A stretch of 64,000 bases of DNA from Adineta steineri. Taxonomy: Eukaryota > Rotifera > Eurotatoria > Adinetida > Adinetidae. The notes beneath the pieces are model-generated. The model worked only from the letters and a program-made list of their open reading frames with translations. It was not told where the DNA came from and did not search any database. Location: positions 685,283 to 749,282 of the forward strand of contig CAJNOI010000015.1 in the NCBI GenBank assembly GCA_905250115.1, given 5' to 3'. This document shows, in pieces, positions 51,999 through 63,585 of the stretch (its first letter is position 1; each line of letters begins with the position of its first letter). The position numbers and the translations under genes were made by a program.

Positions 51999-53042
51999 AT
52001 GTCAACAAATAATACATATGCAGCAACATTATTAGCAGCTACCTCATATGTTACACTGAGCATTGATCTTATTACTCTCATTATTGGAATAGTTGGATGT
52101 ATTTGCAACCTAATAACATTTACTGCTCCACAAATACGACGAAATGCTTGTATATTTTATTTATTATGTGCTACTGTATTTCAAATGGTATCAATTCTTT
52201 TCATTATTCCAAATCGTTTGGCTGCAAATAATTTTGGATCCAATTTCGATCCACATTCAATTATTTACTGTAAAATACATTATTATTTGGTCGTTACACT
52301 GCCTGAATCAGCGACATTTCATATATTATTATCCATTATGGATCGATGTTTAGCTACATCGACAAATGCTAGAATAAGAGCTTGGAGTGATCTTAAAATT
52401 GCACATAGAATATCCGCTGGTACTATCATTTTTATATTTATTACAAATATACAATTGATCATATTTTATACTATATATAATAATAATTGTCAAATTACTC
52501 CAGGTGGCTTCGAGCTTTACTTTGGAGCTAGCTTTTCATTCATTGTTGCTATTATTATTCCATATATTCTTATGTTCATTTTTTCTCTTATTACTTATTT
52601 TCAAATGAAAAAAACAAAACGACGAATAGTTCCAGCTCCAAACATACTAAATCAGAAACAGACAAATCGTTTCGAATCTCAGATTATTCGGGTAAATAAA
52701 TTTGTAATATTTCTTTTCTATATCTCCAAATAGATTCTGTTCATTTCATAAATATTTATTCGAAATATTTAGATTATTGTATTACAAGTTGTTGTTAGTG
52801 CAACGCTTGAATCATTACGTCTTGGTTCATATGCGTACTCAATCTTTACTAGTGGCAATTTGACGAAGACACTAACTGCACGTGTTATTGAAAATTTTAC
52901 AGTACAATTTGGTGTTTCAATTTATTTTCTTAGTTTGGGTATATCGTTTTATGTATCAACTTTAACAAGCAAATATTTTCGAGATATATTGAAAAAACGA
53001 ATCATTGATTTATATAATCATTATTGTCGTCGACAAATATAA
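51999..53042 (+). CDS. Rhodopsin-class seven-transmembrane receptor
   Basis: Exons 51999-52691 and 52773-53042 join in phase 0 to 320 residues. Seven hydrophobic stretches can be counted: LITLIIGIVGCICNLITF (TM1, with the GxxxN pattern), YLLCATVFQMVSILFII, FHILLSIMDRCLATS, AGTIIFIFITNIQLIIFY, IVAIIIPYILMFIFSLITY, IIVLQVVVSATLESL and YFLSLGISFYVSTLTS. At the end of TM3 the DRY-type motif reads MDRCLATS. The TM7 NPxxY is not conserved (LGISFYVS). A Cys at the start of TM3 (IYCKIHYY) could pair with C in NNNCQITP. This is the divergent, expanded type of orphan receptor common in rotifers. Ligand unknown. Confidence 0.8.
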
Positions 53043-53840
53043 TGGAAAAGTTTCCAAACTATTGATTGATTATTGAAATGCATTCATAGCATTATTTTTG
53101 AGTTTTTTGTTTAGGACTGACATTCATAGCTGTTCATTTTAGTTTTCGATTCTATATAATCATATATAAATAAAATAAACTCTTGTAACTCTATACACAT
53201 AAATTTTGACTTAATAAAAGTACAAGTTTGGAACTTCCTTTTGAAATTAACATTTAACTACAGTGTTAAATATACAATAAAAATGAAGAAAGAATGTGAG
53301 TGTGGATGAAACAGCCATTTCTTTACATCCAAATTCACTCTTTACCTTGAACACATGTTATTGCAACCAACGAAAATGCTTCAACGCATATGAAAATATA
53401 TTATGCCAGTAATTACTAGTATATAAACACTACGAACCTATGGAATTCAATTGAAGTGATACTTAAAACTCTACTTAAGATAAAGAACAACAAATACATA
53501 TTAACAACTTAGATTCTTTGATACGTATTACTGTTTAGTCATAGTGAAGACGCTGAAAGAACAAGAGTTCTATAGTATTGACGATGTAAAACGACATCGT
53601 TGATAACAATTATCAAATATGACACACATTTTTTTCGTATCATTTAGAACTCGTGTCTCCCCACATTATTAATACTAAGTACACGAAATAATCTCCAAAT
53701 GCAGCCAAAGTTCTCTAGAATGTTCATACTATATCGTACACCAGTCCAGCGTATACAAGAGAACGAAACTATGATGTGAAATCTCAGACAATGATGCAAT
53801 TACTGTGCAAGAACTCTTACACTATACAGCTTCTTACCAG
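53043..53840. other. 3' flank of receptor gene, no gene seen
   Basis: About 800 bp. AATAAA signals near 53170-53175 could end the receptor transcript. A weak GT-rich inverted repeat lies near 53288-53347 (AATGTGAGTGTGGATG against CATCCAAATTCACTC). Confidence 0.4.
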
Positions 53841-53950
53841 GGATCGTCATGGGATGGGACGACTTTTTTTTGACATATCCCATGGGATGGGATGGGATGA
53901 GGTCTCGTTCCCACGGGATGGGATGGGATGAGTCTTACCTCCCATGGGAT
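53841..53950. repeat. CATCCC/GGGATG satellite, array 1
   Basis: Interrupted runs of ATGGGATGGG, including ATATCCCATGGGATGGGATG (53874 onward) and CCCACGGGATGGGATGGG. The same TGACATATCCCATGGGAT segment recurs at array 2, about 1 kb downstream. Confidence 0.75.
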
Positions 53951-54860
53951 ATATGATTTCTTTTTTTTAAGAAAAATATTATTCTGAATAGAGGTCGCAT
54001 TTGACAAGCAGTAAACATAAGTAATATATTTGTCGCTTTTCTGTATTGATTAATAATTTTTACTCTAAACATTATCAAACAGATAAATAAAGGAATGATA
54101 AAATTAGAAATCAGTAAAGGAAATCTAAATATTATTAGACCAATAGTATAAAATATTTCATTATTTTTCGTTATAATATTTACTCAATATTATTTGTCGT
54201 TGATTTAATTTATATTTTTGTACTTATGTATATGATGACTCATATATTTTTGCTGATAATCGGAGCTTTTGTTTGGTTTTATTAGAGGGGACGAGAAGGA
54301 AGAAACTAGAGAGAAAGTCTCCCGACACCAGGTAGAAAATCTTAAGATCAGAGAGAAATGATCTACAGGTCATAAGAACTTTCCTCTTTGCGAGAAAACG
54401 GCTAATTCCCCTTGAAAACTATTGTGGAAGCCTTTTTCTACACCAAAAACAATTGACTTTAGTCAATTCTTCAAAATCTCTCTTTCGCTTTTGAAGGAAG
54501 TATTCTCTTTTGCATGAATCCTTTAAAGTAGTGGTATAAAGAATACCAAAAAGTAGTGAATAAAGAATTTTAGGGGAAAAACTATAACAGAACAAAAAAT
54601 TAAGTGGAGAGATATTTCCCTGCTTCCCACCCTAATCGTATGGCCTGTTGGTAATAGTATTGTTGTTTTGTATTTTCTTATTTTTTTTCTATTTTGAGAA
54701 AGGACTATTGTATAGAGAAAAGTATTGAAGTAACTTTTATTTTATATTTATGAAAAATAGATTATCATAAAGAATGTGTCATAAATGTAAATGATTATTT
54801 GATTTAATAAAACATACTGCAGAATGATATTTAATTTTTAATACAGTTTTGTTACAGTGT
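53951..54860. other. Sequence between the two satellite arrays
   Basis: 910 bp. The part at 54280-54640 is purine-rich and less AT-rich than its flanks. No open frame of note. It may be a unit bounded by the satellite arrays. Confidence 0.3.
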
Positions 54861-54923
54861 GACATATCCCATGGGATCCCATGGGATGGGATGGGACTGA
54901 TCATGATTCCCATGGGATGGGAT
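54861..54923. repeat. CATCCC/GGGATG satellite, array 2, running into gap
   Basis: Contains ATCCCATGGGATCCCATGG and further GGGATGGGAT units and ends at the N gap, so the array probably continues inside the gap. Confidence 0.75.
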
Positions 54924-55023
54924 NNNNNNNNNNNNNNNNNNNNNNNNNNNNNNNNNNNNNNNNNNNNNNNNNNNNNNNNNNNNNNNNNNNNNNNNNNNNN
55001 NNNNNNNNNNNNNNNNNNNNNNN
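54924..55023. other. Assembly gap (100 N)
   Basis: Exactly 100 N, flanked on the left by satellite and on the right by CACCCT repeats; likely an unresolved repeat of unknown length. Confidence 0.95.
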
Positions 55024-55070
55024 CACACCCTCACCCACCGTCACCCCACACCCTCACCCACACCCTCAAG
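55024..55070. repeat. CA-rich CACCCT repeat, telomere-like
   Basis: Repeated CACACCCTCACCCAC units; on the minus strand GTGGGTGTGAGGGTGTG. It ends CACACCCTCAAGAG, the same terminus as the palindromes at 58555-58628 and 60329-60390. The left half may lie in the gap. Confidence 0.65.
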
Positions 55071-55393
55071 AGATCTCGCACTCTGTAAAATGATGGCAAA
55101 TAAAAGAGTCGCGCACTGGTTCTCGCAACACAAGTTGGGAAATTCGACTACTTGGAAATTTCCAGCTGTAACTGATAACAGCGGCTTGTGCTTCATGTTA
55201 ATCAATGGTAGAATACAGCCGTACATGATATTGTATGTGTTTCTACACAATCATAAACACTGCTTTACAACAGTGGTCATGATTTTGTTAGGAAGTAATG
55301 TGATCTACTTACAACAAATACGAGACACAAAAGGGTTATAAAAAGAAGTCTTTTCACTCGTATTCTCTGTCATTCTCGATTCAAACAATAAAA

Positions 55394-55677
55394 GTACGCT
55401 TTTTTTTGGGTTCTCCTAATAACGCCGTAAAGAAAGATGTCGAAAGATAAAAATGTCGAGAAGAAAAAATTCGAAAGCGTACAACGATGATGTTGACTGA
55501 GAGGTAAAAGTGTGAGTCAGACTGGAAAAGATTTCTCTTTTCGTAAACTTCCATTCTTGACATTTTTATCTATCAATATATGTATATTTTTTATTTTAGA
55601 TATTTTTCTTTTCGGCATTTTGATCTTTCGACGTTTTTATTTTCGACGTTATTAAGGGAAACCTTTTTTTGGTGTAC
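55394..55677. repeat. Imperfect inverted-repeat element (MITE-like)
   Basis: The left end (GTAC, then GGGTTCTCCTAATAACG, and GTCGAAAGATAAAAATGTCG) is mirrored at the right end (CGACGTTTTTATTTTCGACG, CGTTATTAAGGGAAACC, GTAC). The arms are about 60-70 nt with mismatches around a centre of about 140 bp. It ends 13 bases before the ADP-ribosyltransferase ATG, so it likely forms most of that gene's leader or promoter. Confidence 0.55.
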
Positions 55678-55690
55678 AGAATAAAGTAAA

Positions 55691-57729
55691 ATGACAACTT
55701 CTCGTATCGCTCAAACACAACTAAACAACGCAAAAACTAAAGAAGAAGAACATGTAATTGTCGAACTCACAAATTCTTCTGGTAGCAATGGAGAAGAAGA
55801 AGAAGAAATCATGTCCGAAACTGGCTTTCTCAGAATATCAACTGCCGAAAAGCTCCGAGAGGAAGACAAAAAACTAAGAAAGGATTTTCGCTTCTGGATG
55901 CCCCCACTTCCAGAAAGCGACCATCGAAGTCCACAGATGCAAACAAAATCAGTTAAATTCAAAAGTGCTACCGAATGCATTGAATATGTGAAGACGTGTG
56001 GTAGACAGCATGTTGTTCTTATATTATCTGGTCATCTTGTGCAGAACGAAAAGCTTATCAAAAAATTCAAGCGATGTTCCCAGGTTGCTATGATTTATCG
56101 TCGTGTATCCGAAGAACAATTTCAACAGCAGTCAGAGCGCTGGTTTTCCGACAGTTTATTTTCCGACCAAAGTAGGCTGTCAAAGAAGATTTTCGGAGCA
56201 CGCGCAAAAAGCTTAGATGAACCTGGTCAACGTCAACTAATTCAAATAGCATTCAATGAGCTCATGCCAAAGCAACTTGTCAATGTTGAGAAAGCTAAAG
56301 CAGATTTTATTGCCTTCTGCCGCTCCAAGTACAATGAAAGTTCAACTTTTTTGAAACAAATTGACGAATTTGAAGCTGATTATCGTGAAGAAGATGCTAT
56401 CAAATTTTATACAAGGCCTTGCCATTTCGTTAACTATGTCATCAGCAGCACATGTGCTGCTTTTAGTGTTACAAATTACTTTCAAATTCGTTTTATCCTT
56501 CACGATCTTTATTTGCAAATGCAGAGACTACATGATGAACAATCGTCAATGTGGCCAGAGACCCTGGTTGTTCATCGCGGTAAAGTAATTTCACGAACAG
56601 AATTAAAACAGCTACCAAAGAAGAATGAATATGTCATAACAAGAGACTTCTTGTCTGTTACAACGGATTCCCAGGTTGCAGAGACATTCTCATCCTTTGA
56701 CGTACCTCTCAATGACAATAATAAAGTATCTGTTTTTATTTCAATGCACATTGATCATGAAGAAGTGGCATCGAAGCCAATAGTATTTATTAATGATTCT
56801 AGTACAATTACGGATGAAGAAGAAGTTCTGCTTCCTATGGGTATTGTTTTTCGCATCACCTCATGTGAAAAAGTTGATGATCCTAATTCACAATGTTCCG
56901 TGAGGATTAATATGATTCGTAGTAAAGAAGAGAAAGAAATCGAGAAAAAACTCAGTGTTTCTAGTCCCTTGGTATTAGGGGCCATCGCTACTGCAGTTGG
57001 AGGCATTGGCGTGGGTGTAGGTATAGTCGGACTTCTAAATTTCTTGGAAGACAAGGAAGACCAAGAAGACCAAGAAGACCAAGAAAAGTTTTTTGAAGCC
57101 ATCACTGATGCATATGAATCTCCGGATCCAGATTTAGCTGCAGAGATCCAGGGCCTTATTGATCACAATGCTGATTCGGCTGCGATGGTAAGTTGATGAG
57201 TGTATTCTTCTTAGTTATTCAAATCCTTATGAGACAGCTATGATTTCAGAAACATTTATTTTCTGTATTATCTAATGGACCTATGACTACTGTGGTTATT
57301 CTTCCAAATCCCCTATATAGTTCTTGATATTGATACTCCAGCGCCTTTTCAAAGTAATATTTCTCAAAAGAACAATCAGAAAACAGTATATAAAAATATA
57401 TGTAATGTTAAGCAATTCAATCCCAAAATTTTGTGATCTTTAAAGACTTGATATGTTTAATCCCTGGTTTAGGCGGGAGATGCAACTGGTTTCTTGGAAC
57501 AGAACAATTTAGCCGACGAGATAAATATTCCCACAGAGGTAGATCCGTCAAGTCTGACCGAGCTTACGGAAATCACGGTAAGACATTTGTACAAATTTTA
57601 ATTTCAATTATTAACCCAATATTATATCCACAGGTACCTACAGCAATTGAAATAAATCCATCCGTTGTGAAAGATCATTGCTGTGCAGCTTTTTCTTTGT
57701 CTAATATTTTGTCGCGCTTCCGACGATAA
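55691..57729 (+). CDS. Arginine-type mono-ADP-ribosyltransferase
   Basis: Exons 55691-57187, 57473-57577 and 57634-57729 join in phase 0 to 565 residues. The R-S-E motif set of arginine ADP-ribosyltransferases is visible: VVHRGKVI (Arg, about residue 297), RDFLSVTTD (Ser) and EEEVLLPMGIVFRI, whose ExE pair carries the catalytic Glu. It has the rotifer-type order: an acidic N-terminus, a helical middle region and then the ART fold. After the ART domain comes a Gly-rich hydrophobic stretch (VLGAIATAVGGIGVGVGIVG), probably a membrane anchor. A repeat of EDQ units (KEDQEDQEDQEKF) and a short tail with CC follow. Enzymes of this family move ADP-ribose from NAD to arginine side chains. The target is unknown. 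The base composition is less AT-rich than in the neighbouring genes. Confidence 0.87.
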
Positions 57730-57974
57730 GCCGTATCGGATGCTGAATAGGCTGCATACTCTGCATCTTGTCCTGTTAATAGAACAAACACGATATGCTT
57801 TTTTCTTTCTATTCAAATGCAAATGCTGTTGTTTCCATTAATTGTCAATAAATAATTAACATATAGACACATTGATTTTATACCCTTGTGCATAGTAAAG
57901 AAAATATAAAATAAGATATAATAGGACTGAGCGCGAGTATATGCTTCGAACCATATTAAGATTTCGTAAAAAAA

Positions 57975-58057
57975 GGGTGTTGGTGTAAGTGTAAATGTGG
58001 GTGAATGTGGGTGTCAGTATGGATACTGTATTCACCTAACATTCACACTCACACTCA
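57975..58057. repeat. GT-rich imperfect palindrome
   Basis: The left arm GTGTAAGTGTAAATGTGGG and TGAAT pairs imperfectly with ATTCACCTAACATTCACAC and TCACAC on the right, with a short spacer. TGTGGG units occur twice in the left arm. Confidence 0.6.
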
Positions 58058-58554
58058 AAAGTGAGAAATGTACGATTTTATTTGCAATATGTACTAGATT
58101 ATCAATAGGTTTACTACGAAAAAGGTCCCAGTTTCACAGAGCAAACAATGACCTCCGATATCGCTCGAATTTAACTAGAAGATTTTCTTCGCGATTCGAC
58201 TGAATGCGCTCAACCAGATTCGACACATTTCGTGCGTGCTCGTTTTGGTCATGATGGGATTTTGCTTCCATTCTCTAATCTCCTGAGGATTCCTGTTCTA
58301 AGCGATGAAGCAACGCCAGCAAGTACTTGTTCGAATGCTCTACAATGAGCGTGAAGTTTCATTCAAGCACGAATGTAGACCGTTCCATTTGGCTCACAAT
58401 CATTTTTATACAATCGACGAACTAAAACGATGCTATAATTTTGTTTAACAACGTTATTTTTGTTCTAAAGAAATGTATTGTCGTTGATTGCTCAGTCTAT
58501 ATAGTGAGAGTTCCAATCATAAAAATTCAGAATTTATTGAGAAAACGCCAAGTA

Positions 58555-58628
58555 TATCTTGAGGGTGTGGGTGTGGATCAGGAACTAACACCCATCCACA
58601 CCCACGTTTACATCCCACCCTCAAGATA
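58555..58628. repeat. GT-rich palindrome with 13-bp perfect ends
   Basis: TATCTTGAGGGTG (58555-58567) is perfectly complementary to CACCCTCAAGATA (58616-58628). An inner 11-bp pair TGGGTGTGGAT (58568-58578) / ATCCACACCCA (58594-58604) extends the stem. A transcript or single strand would form a strong hairpin. Confidence 0.8.
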
Positions 58629-58958
58629 AGGTGCGAAAAGAGGTTGGCATTTTTCTCAGAAGAAGAAAGTAAAATCTTTTTATCTTAACCTCACGTTTTC
58701 GATTGTGATTAAACTGCCGCGCTATCATTTTCGACATTATTGCACTACTAATCGATGATAAAACTGCCGAATATAATAGTAATTATGTTATATACTATCG
58801 TATTTATTAGATATTTTATTAACACACAAAGAACTGTACAGAAAAAATGTGATTAGTAAATATTATAATGTATAAAAATCTTATGAATGTCAGTGGAGAC
58901 GTAATTTTAGCGGTCACCACGGACCCCTCTCTCACCCATCGTCGACATTCAGCTACTA

Positions 58959-60002
58959 TCAGCCAGAAATACGAGGTAATTGTCTTTGAAAATACTGATT
59001 ATATGTCATTAAGAAATTTTGAGCAAATGGGTTATACATGATCTTGAGTGTCGTAACCTATAAAGAACAAAATTTCATAAATATAGTGATGCCGAAATTA
59101 CTCAAGTAGAATATCTTATAATTACCTCTGCGTTTTTATATTGAGTCACAGCAATAAATGTGGCTCGAGGTAGTATTTGTGAATGAACCAGTACGTTTTC
59201 TTGATCCATCAATTGATGTTGCATAATTTGAATGCGAGGCACATACATATGCATTGGTTTAACAGTGATCTAAAGAGAAACAAGATTCATATGCTTCAAA
59301 CCTATTGTCAGCATCCCACATCTACTACTCAGAAATACAGTAGAAAAAAACGATTTGTGATTTTGCCAAACAAATCGAAAAGAATTGCAATTCAGTTTGA
59401 TTCTATATATATATTTAACAATGATTAATGATTATTAACCTGATTAGGTGTTAAGTTTTCAGTACGAGTTGTCAGTTTAAGACGAGCAAACGAAACAGGA
59501 TTATCCATCCAGAAGCTTCCTAAATTAGGGGAATTCTCATGACGATATGTTTGAAGTTGTTGTACATGTCCATCATTACGGATGTTTGTAGTTGACGAAG
59601 TATCATATATCTTAATCCATTGGTTGTTAGTCCATGCATAACGACCACGTTCAATCAAATCAATATAGATATCATAGGTCATCGATGGTTGAAGATTGTC
59701 GATTAATGCTTTTATACTTGGAAACATACGACGTCCTTCGTTAGTCGCACTAAAAACATTCATAAACTAAAGACAATTGCACGATGATGTACATTGCATA
59801 TTAGTCAGCGACATTATGATCAATATATAGAATTTTTTAGACATTTCGTTTATTCACTGAAAATCTTAGTTAGAACTTGCCAAGAAACGTACATATATTC
59901 GAGCATGACGTTATTGAATGCAGTCCAGACTTGTTCATCCTTCATTTGAATACGAATCGCAGTATGATCATCTTCATTATTTGAAAGAACAGGTGTATCC
60001 AT
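58959..60002 (-). CDS. Short T-box transcription factor
   Basis: Four exons on the minus strand: 60002-59889, 59766-59440, 59269-59126 and 59057-58959, giving about 227 residues. The T-box fold covers almost the entire protein: QVWTAFNNVMLEYM, then GRRMFPSIKALIDNL, ENSPNLGSFWMDNPVSFARL, KPMHMYVPRIQIM, RATFIAVTQYKNAEVTTLKI and MYNPFAQNF, all in canonical order. The first junction is uncertain: donors at 59892 or 59888 are possible, and I chose the one that keeps the frame open. There is no transactivation region, and several usual DNA-contact positions differ (HPDSP reads HENSP; the loop before it is long). A highly diverged nuclear regulator, or one on the way to loss. Confidence 0.82.
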
Positions 60003-61579
60003 ATTGACAAGGATATGAAGCAAGTAAGTCGCGTTAGGAAAAAAAGAGACGAATGTGATTGATGTGCACTATATTGCTGCTTCTTTTATACTGAAACAAA
60101 GAAATTCTGACCGATAGGGATTGCTGTGCTAAGCGGTCAATGAATGCGCTTTGTTATTTTTCTGTCGGGCAAGCTTAGAACATTTCAATATATATTGACC
60201 ACTTGTACTCTATATTGAGAAAATCATTTGTCAACAAATGTACTGTTACTTTCGGGCATAGCTCTCCGACTTCTAGAAAGATTTTAACGAAATACAACAA
60301 CATTCATGACCTTTTCAATTATATTTTTGGGTGTGAGTGTGGGTCTAAGTACTTCTATCTTCTCTTAACTCACACCCACACCCTCAAGATTTATTTATCA
60401 TAATTATTATAGAATATATGTATGTAGAGTTACGAATGATCATCAAATTTGATAACAGGTATAGTAATAAAAGTATCTTGTAGTCAGTCAGTTCACATTT
60501 CACCATTGTATCTTGAAAGTTACAATGAAAGAAAAAAAATCCTTACATAGTTTTGTGATAATAGTTTACTAGGAAACTCTTGTCAATAGAGTTTTGATTA
60601 TGATTTCAGATGGTAAAACATAAATTACATAGAGAGAAATTTGAACCATATATCAACTTCAATTAAAAGGTATTATATATATACATCGATTCATAATAAA
60701 ATGAAAATGATTTTCAATATAATAAAAAAAATCTAATCTTCAATAATTGAGACAAATCTATTGATAAATAAAGCTTAACAATGCATTGTTTGCTGTCTAT
60801 TACTGAGAAAAATTTGAAATAAAAAAAGCATTTGTTATCGTTTATATTTACTTAATTTTATGTCTTCGTTCTTTATATAGAAAACATTAATGAGCAATAA
60901 CATGAATTAATAAAGCTTCACATACACTCAAGAAAGAAAAAGTCAACATTAGATCTCTAAAAATATGCTTTTCGAGCTTCTTTAAATTATCGTTAATATA
61001 TTTGAATGAATTTCACAATTCTACACGATTATTAAAAATCTTACTATACGTTTAATTCTATAATCGACAGTAAGTCTCACAAAAAAAAGATTAATCTATT
61101 TTTTATGTTCAAATTCATAATACAATATTTATTAGTATTACATAACATGTAGATTATTTTTCGTAAGTCAAATACGAAAAGAACGAGCATATATTTATGA
61201 TTAACAAATCTCTTCTTGTCTATGTAAATAGGATATGACTTTTCTAATTTTCTAATAAAAAAGATCAATTACTAGATGATTTTATCGAATGATAAACTAC
61301 TGTAAAGTCCTTCAAAAAAGAAAAAGAAATTGCTTTTTCTTCTTAAATTGATTGTAAAATACATAAATTCATTGATCCATTACATATTCATATCAATGTT
61401 AATATGATTTCACTTTCTCACATTTCATGAATTTTATTTGATCATCATAAATACTATCATACAATCATTATTGAATCGATCGGTAAGAGAAAAAAAAGTT
61501 CAGTGAACGAATAATCACTTTAGTCAACAGCATTGAACAATCCTTTTTTAGTCTACCATTTAACGAAACAACGATAACA
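60003..61579. other. AT-rich spacer upstream of T-box gene
   Basis: 1.6 kb. Apart from the palindrome at 60329-60390 I see no gene, RNA gene or repeat. Confidence 0.4.
60329..60390. repeat. GT-rich palindrome, telomere-like
   Basis: GGGTGTGAGTGTGGGT (60329-60344) pairs at 14 of 16 positions with ACTCACACCCACACCC (60368-60383). The right end continues CACCCTCAAGAT, the terminus shared with the 55024-55070 and 58555-58628 copies. Confidence 0.7.
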
Positions 61580-62389
61580 ATGGTCAGTAATCTAAATAAT
61601 GTCTGGCGTCTTCTTTGGACATTCGTATATAGATGGTTTTATACAACATTTATTTATATCTATATTATTCATACAATATCAATTTTTCGGAATAAATATA
61701 ATTATAATAATAATAATAAAAATAATGATAAAATTCATGGACAAAGTAAGTTTCAAAAAAAAAAATCTTATGTATAGTTTTGATAGACAGACAGACATGT
61801 ATATGTAGATAAAATATAATTCGTTGCAGTAGACTTTTGTTCTGTTTATTTTGTTAATTGATGACTGGCACTCTTTGCATTGCTAAATACTTGACGTTCG
61901 TTCACGCCCTTTATATATATTTATATATATTAATTTCAATAGTTATTAAGTTCTTTGTTTATTTAACTAAGAGACGTCAATGGCCATACAGTTGATATTT
62001 TATACTGAGAAAGAAGAAGAAAAAAAATTGAAAGAACCTTGTATTCAAATTGAAACCGATAATCTTCTCATTTCTCTATATATTACACAATTTAATAAAT
62101 AAACAAAAGAAAAATTTTCGCCTTTTTATATTTATCATCTTCAGGCAATAAGGATATGAAAGATTCTCGTGTTTATTCGATTTCTTTTTTCTTACACATT
62201 TCAACATCTATACCAATCTTTATACACTTTACTTCTGACGTTGCGCGAAAAAAAAGAAAAGAAGTGAAAGCGAATTTATCGATAAAGCCTCAGGTTAAGA
62301 ACTGCTTGTGTGTATATGTATACTCGGTCGAATGTTGCTGCGATTACAAAAAAAAAAGAAGAAGAAGGAGAATAGGGACAAATCGATAA
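61580..62389 (+). CDS. Candidate two-exon small membrane protein, family unknown
   Basis: Exons 61580-61745 (donor GTAAGT) and 62145-62389 (acceptor TCTTCAG) join in frame to 136 residues ending TAA. The N-terminus is hydrophobic (FVYRWFYTTFIYIYIIHTI), followed by an Asn run, a second hydrophobic patch (FFLHISTSIPIFIHF) and a basic tail (KKKRRRRR). I recognise no family. The 399-nt intron is long for this genome. It may be chance, or 5' exons belonging to the gene at 62619. Confidence 0.22.
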
Positions 62390-62618
62390 AAGCAAAAAGG
62401 GAGAAGAAACGAAGTAACGTTATTTCTTGTCTTCTATATTCCATTGTTCATCATCACTCCAACCAACTTCTATTTATTTGTACCTTCATTTTCACTTTTC
62501 TTTTTTGTCTCACATTCATATACAATACGATTATAAAATACAAAACGAATTAAAATTTTGGTATTTTATTCTTAACACATTCTATCATATCATCACAGCT
62601 GATTTTTGCTGTTGATTG

Positions 62619-63585
62619 ATGTTCAGATTTCAACAGTTCATATTACCATCTCACCTTATGTTGCATTATCATACTGATGCTACCGTTCTTTATGAAAAGA
62701 TGATACCTATTGAACAACAACAGCAGCAGCAACACCATGAACGTAGTTTATCACCCGATAGTTTAGAACAACGATTACTAAAACATCATCTGATATCAGA
62801 TGATGGTGTTGGTGGTGATGAAGATGAATCATTTCTGTCATCATCACCATCTTTAGCTGATTCAATTAGTATTAATCAACAATGTCATACAAATTCAACA
62901 AAAACGTTTCGTAAAACATTAACATATCATGGTCTTCATAATAATCAATCTTTTTTTACAAATGAGAATATCAATAATGATGATGATGATGAAGATGATG
63001 ACGATATGGATGATGATCTTGATGAAATTCATATTGATCAAGATGATGTTAATTTACTTTTTTCCGATCCAGATGATGGTCTTCTATGTCGATTATCGGG
63101 TGAACTAATCGATGTAGATGATGATTATGATGATGAAAATGATGACTATTGTAGACATATAAGATCTTTACCTATTGTAATGCCATCAGATTTTGTTATT
63201 TCATCGTCATTATCATTTCAAGATCAACAACAACAACAACAACAATATTTTCCTTATCATTTACTTGATCCAATATCTGAAGCTGCTAGTGAAGATGAAC
63301 GTCGAGCAGCTATTTCAATAATTCGTCAACCACATAAATATAAACATAGTTCATCATCATCATTATCAATAAGTGCCAATGGAAATTATGATGGTGATAC
63401 AACAACGAATGATGATCTTTCAACATTAAGTGACATTGATGAACAAGATTCATCAATGAATGAAAATTTTTTTCCACAAAGACCATTGATATTTTATGAT
63501 CAACAACCACCACAACAACAACATATTCATAAAAAACGACGTCATACAGAAATTCATACTATGCATTTATCAACGAAAGAGGGAC
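62619..63585 (+). CDS. Acidic Asp/Gln-rich protein, first coding exon
   Basis: An open exon of 322 codons starts MFRFQQFILPSHLMLHYH at 62619 and ends at a strong donor (GGGAC|GTAAGTGAG) at 63585-63586, so the gene continues downstream. The sequence is low in complexity: Gln/His runs (EQQQQQQHHE), a long acidic stretch (NNDDDDEDDDDMDDDLDE), Ser-rich parts, and a short ordered-looking segment EAASEDERRAAISIIRQP before a basic end (HKKRRHTEIHTMHL). No domain is recognised. Composition suits a nuclear regulator; the domain that would identify it is probably in later exons outside the window. Confidence 0.6.

Larger units (their letters stand above)
57730..58958. other. Repeat-bearing spacer, possible relic sequence
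   Basis: 1.2 kb between the ART stop and the T-box stop. It holds the GT-rich palindromes listed separately. The part at 58100-58430 is less AT-rich, with short frames interrupted by stops (for example DGILLPFSNLLRIPVLSDEA), which may be a decayed gene I cannot identify. Confidence 0.3.

Noticed and set aside
58100..58430. Possible coding gene after the ART gene
   Set aside because: Every frame has stops and no splice combination gives a recognisable protein; kept only as a possible relic.
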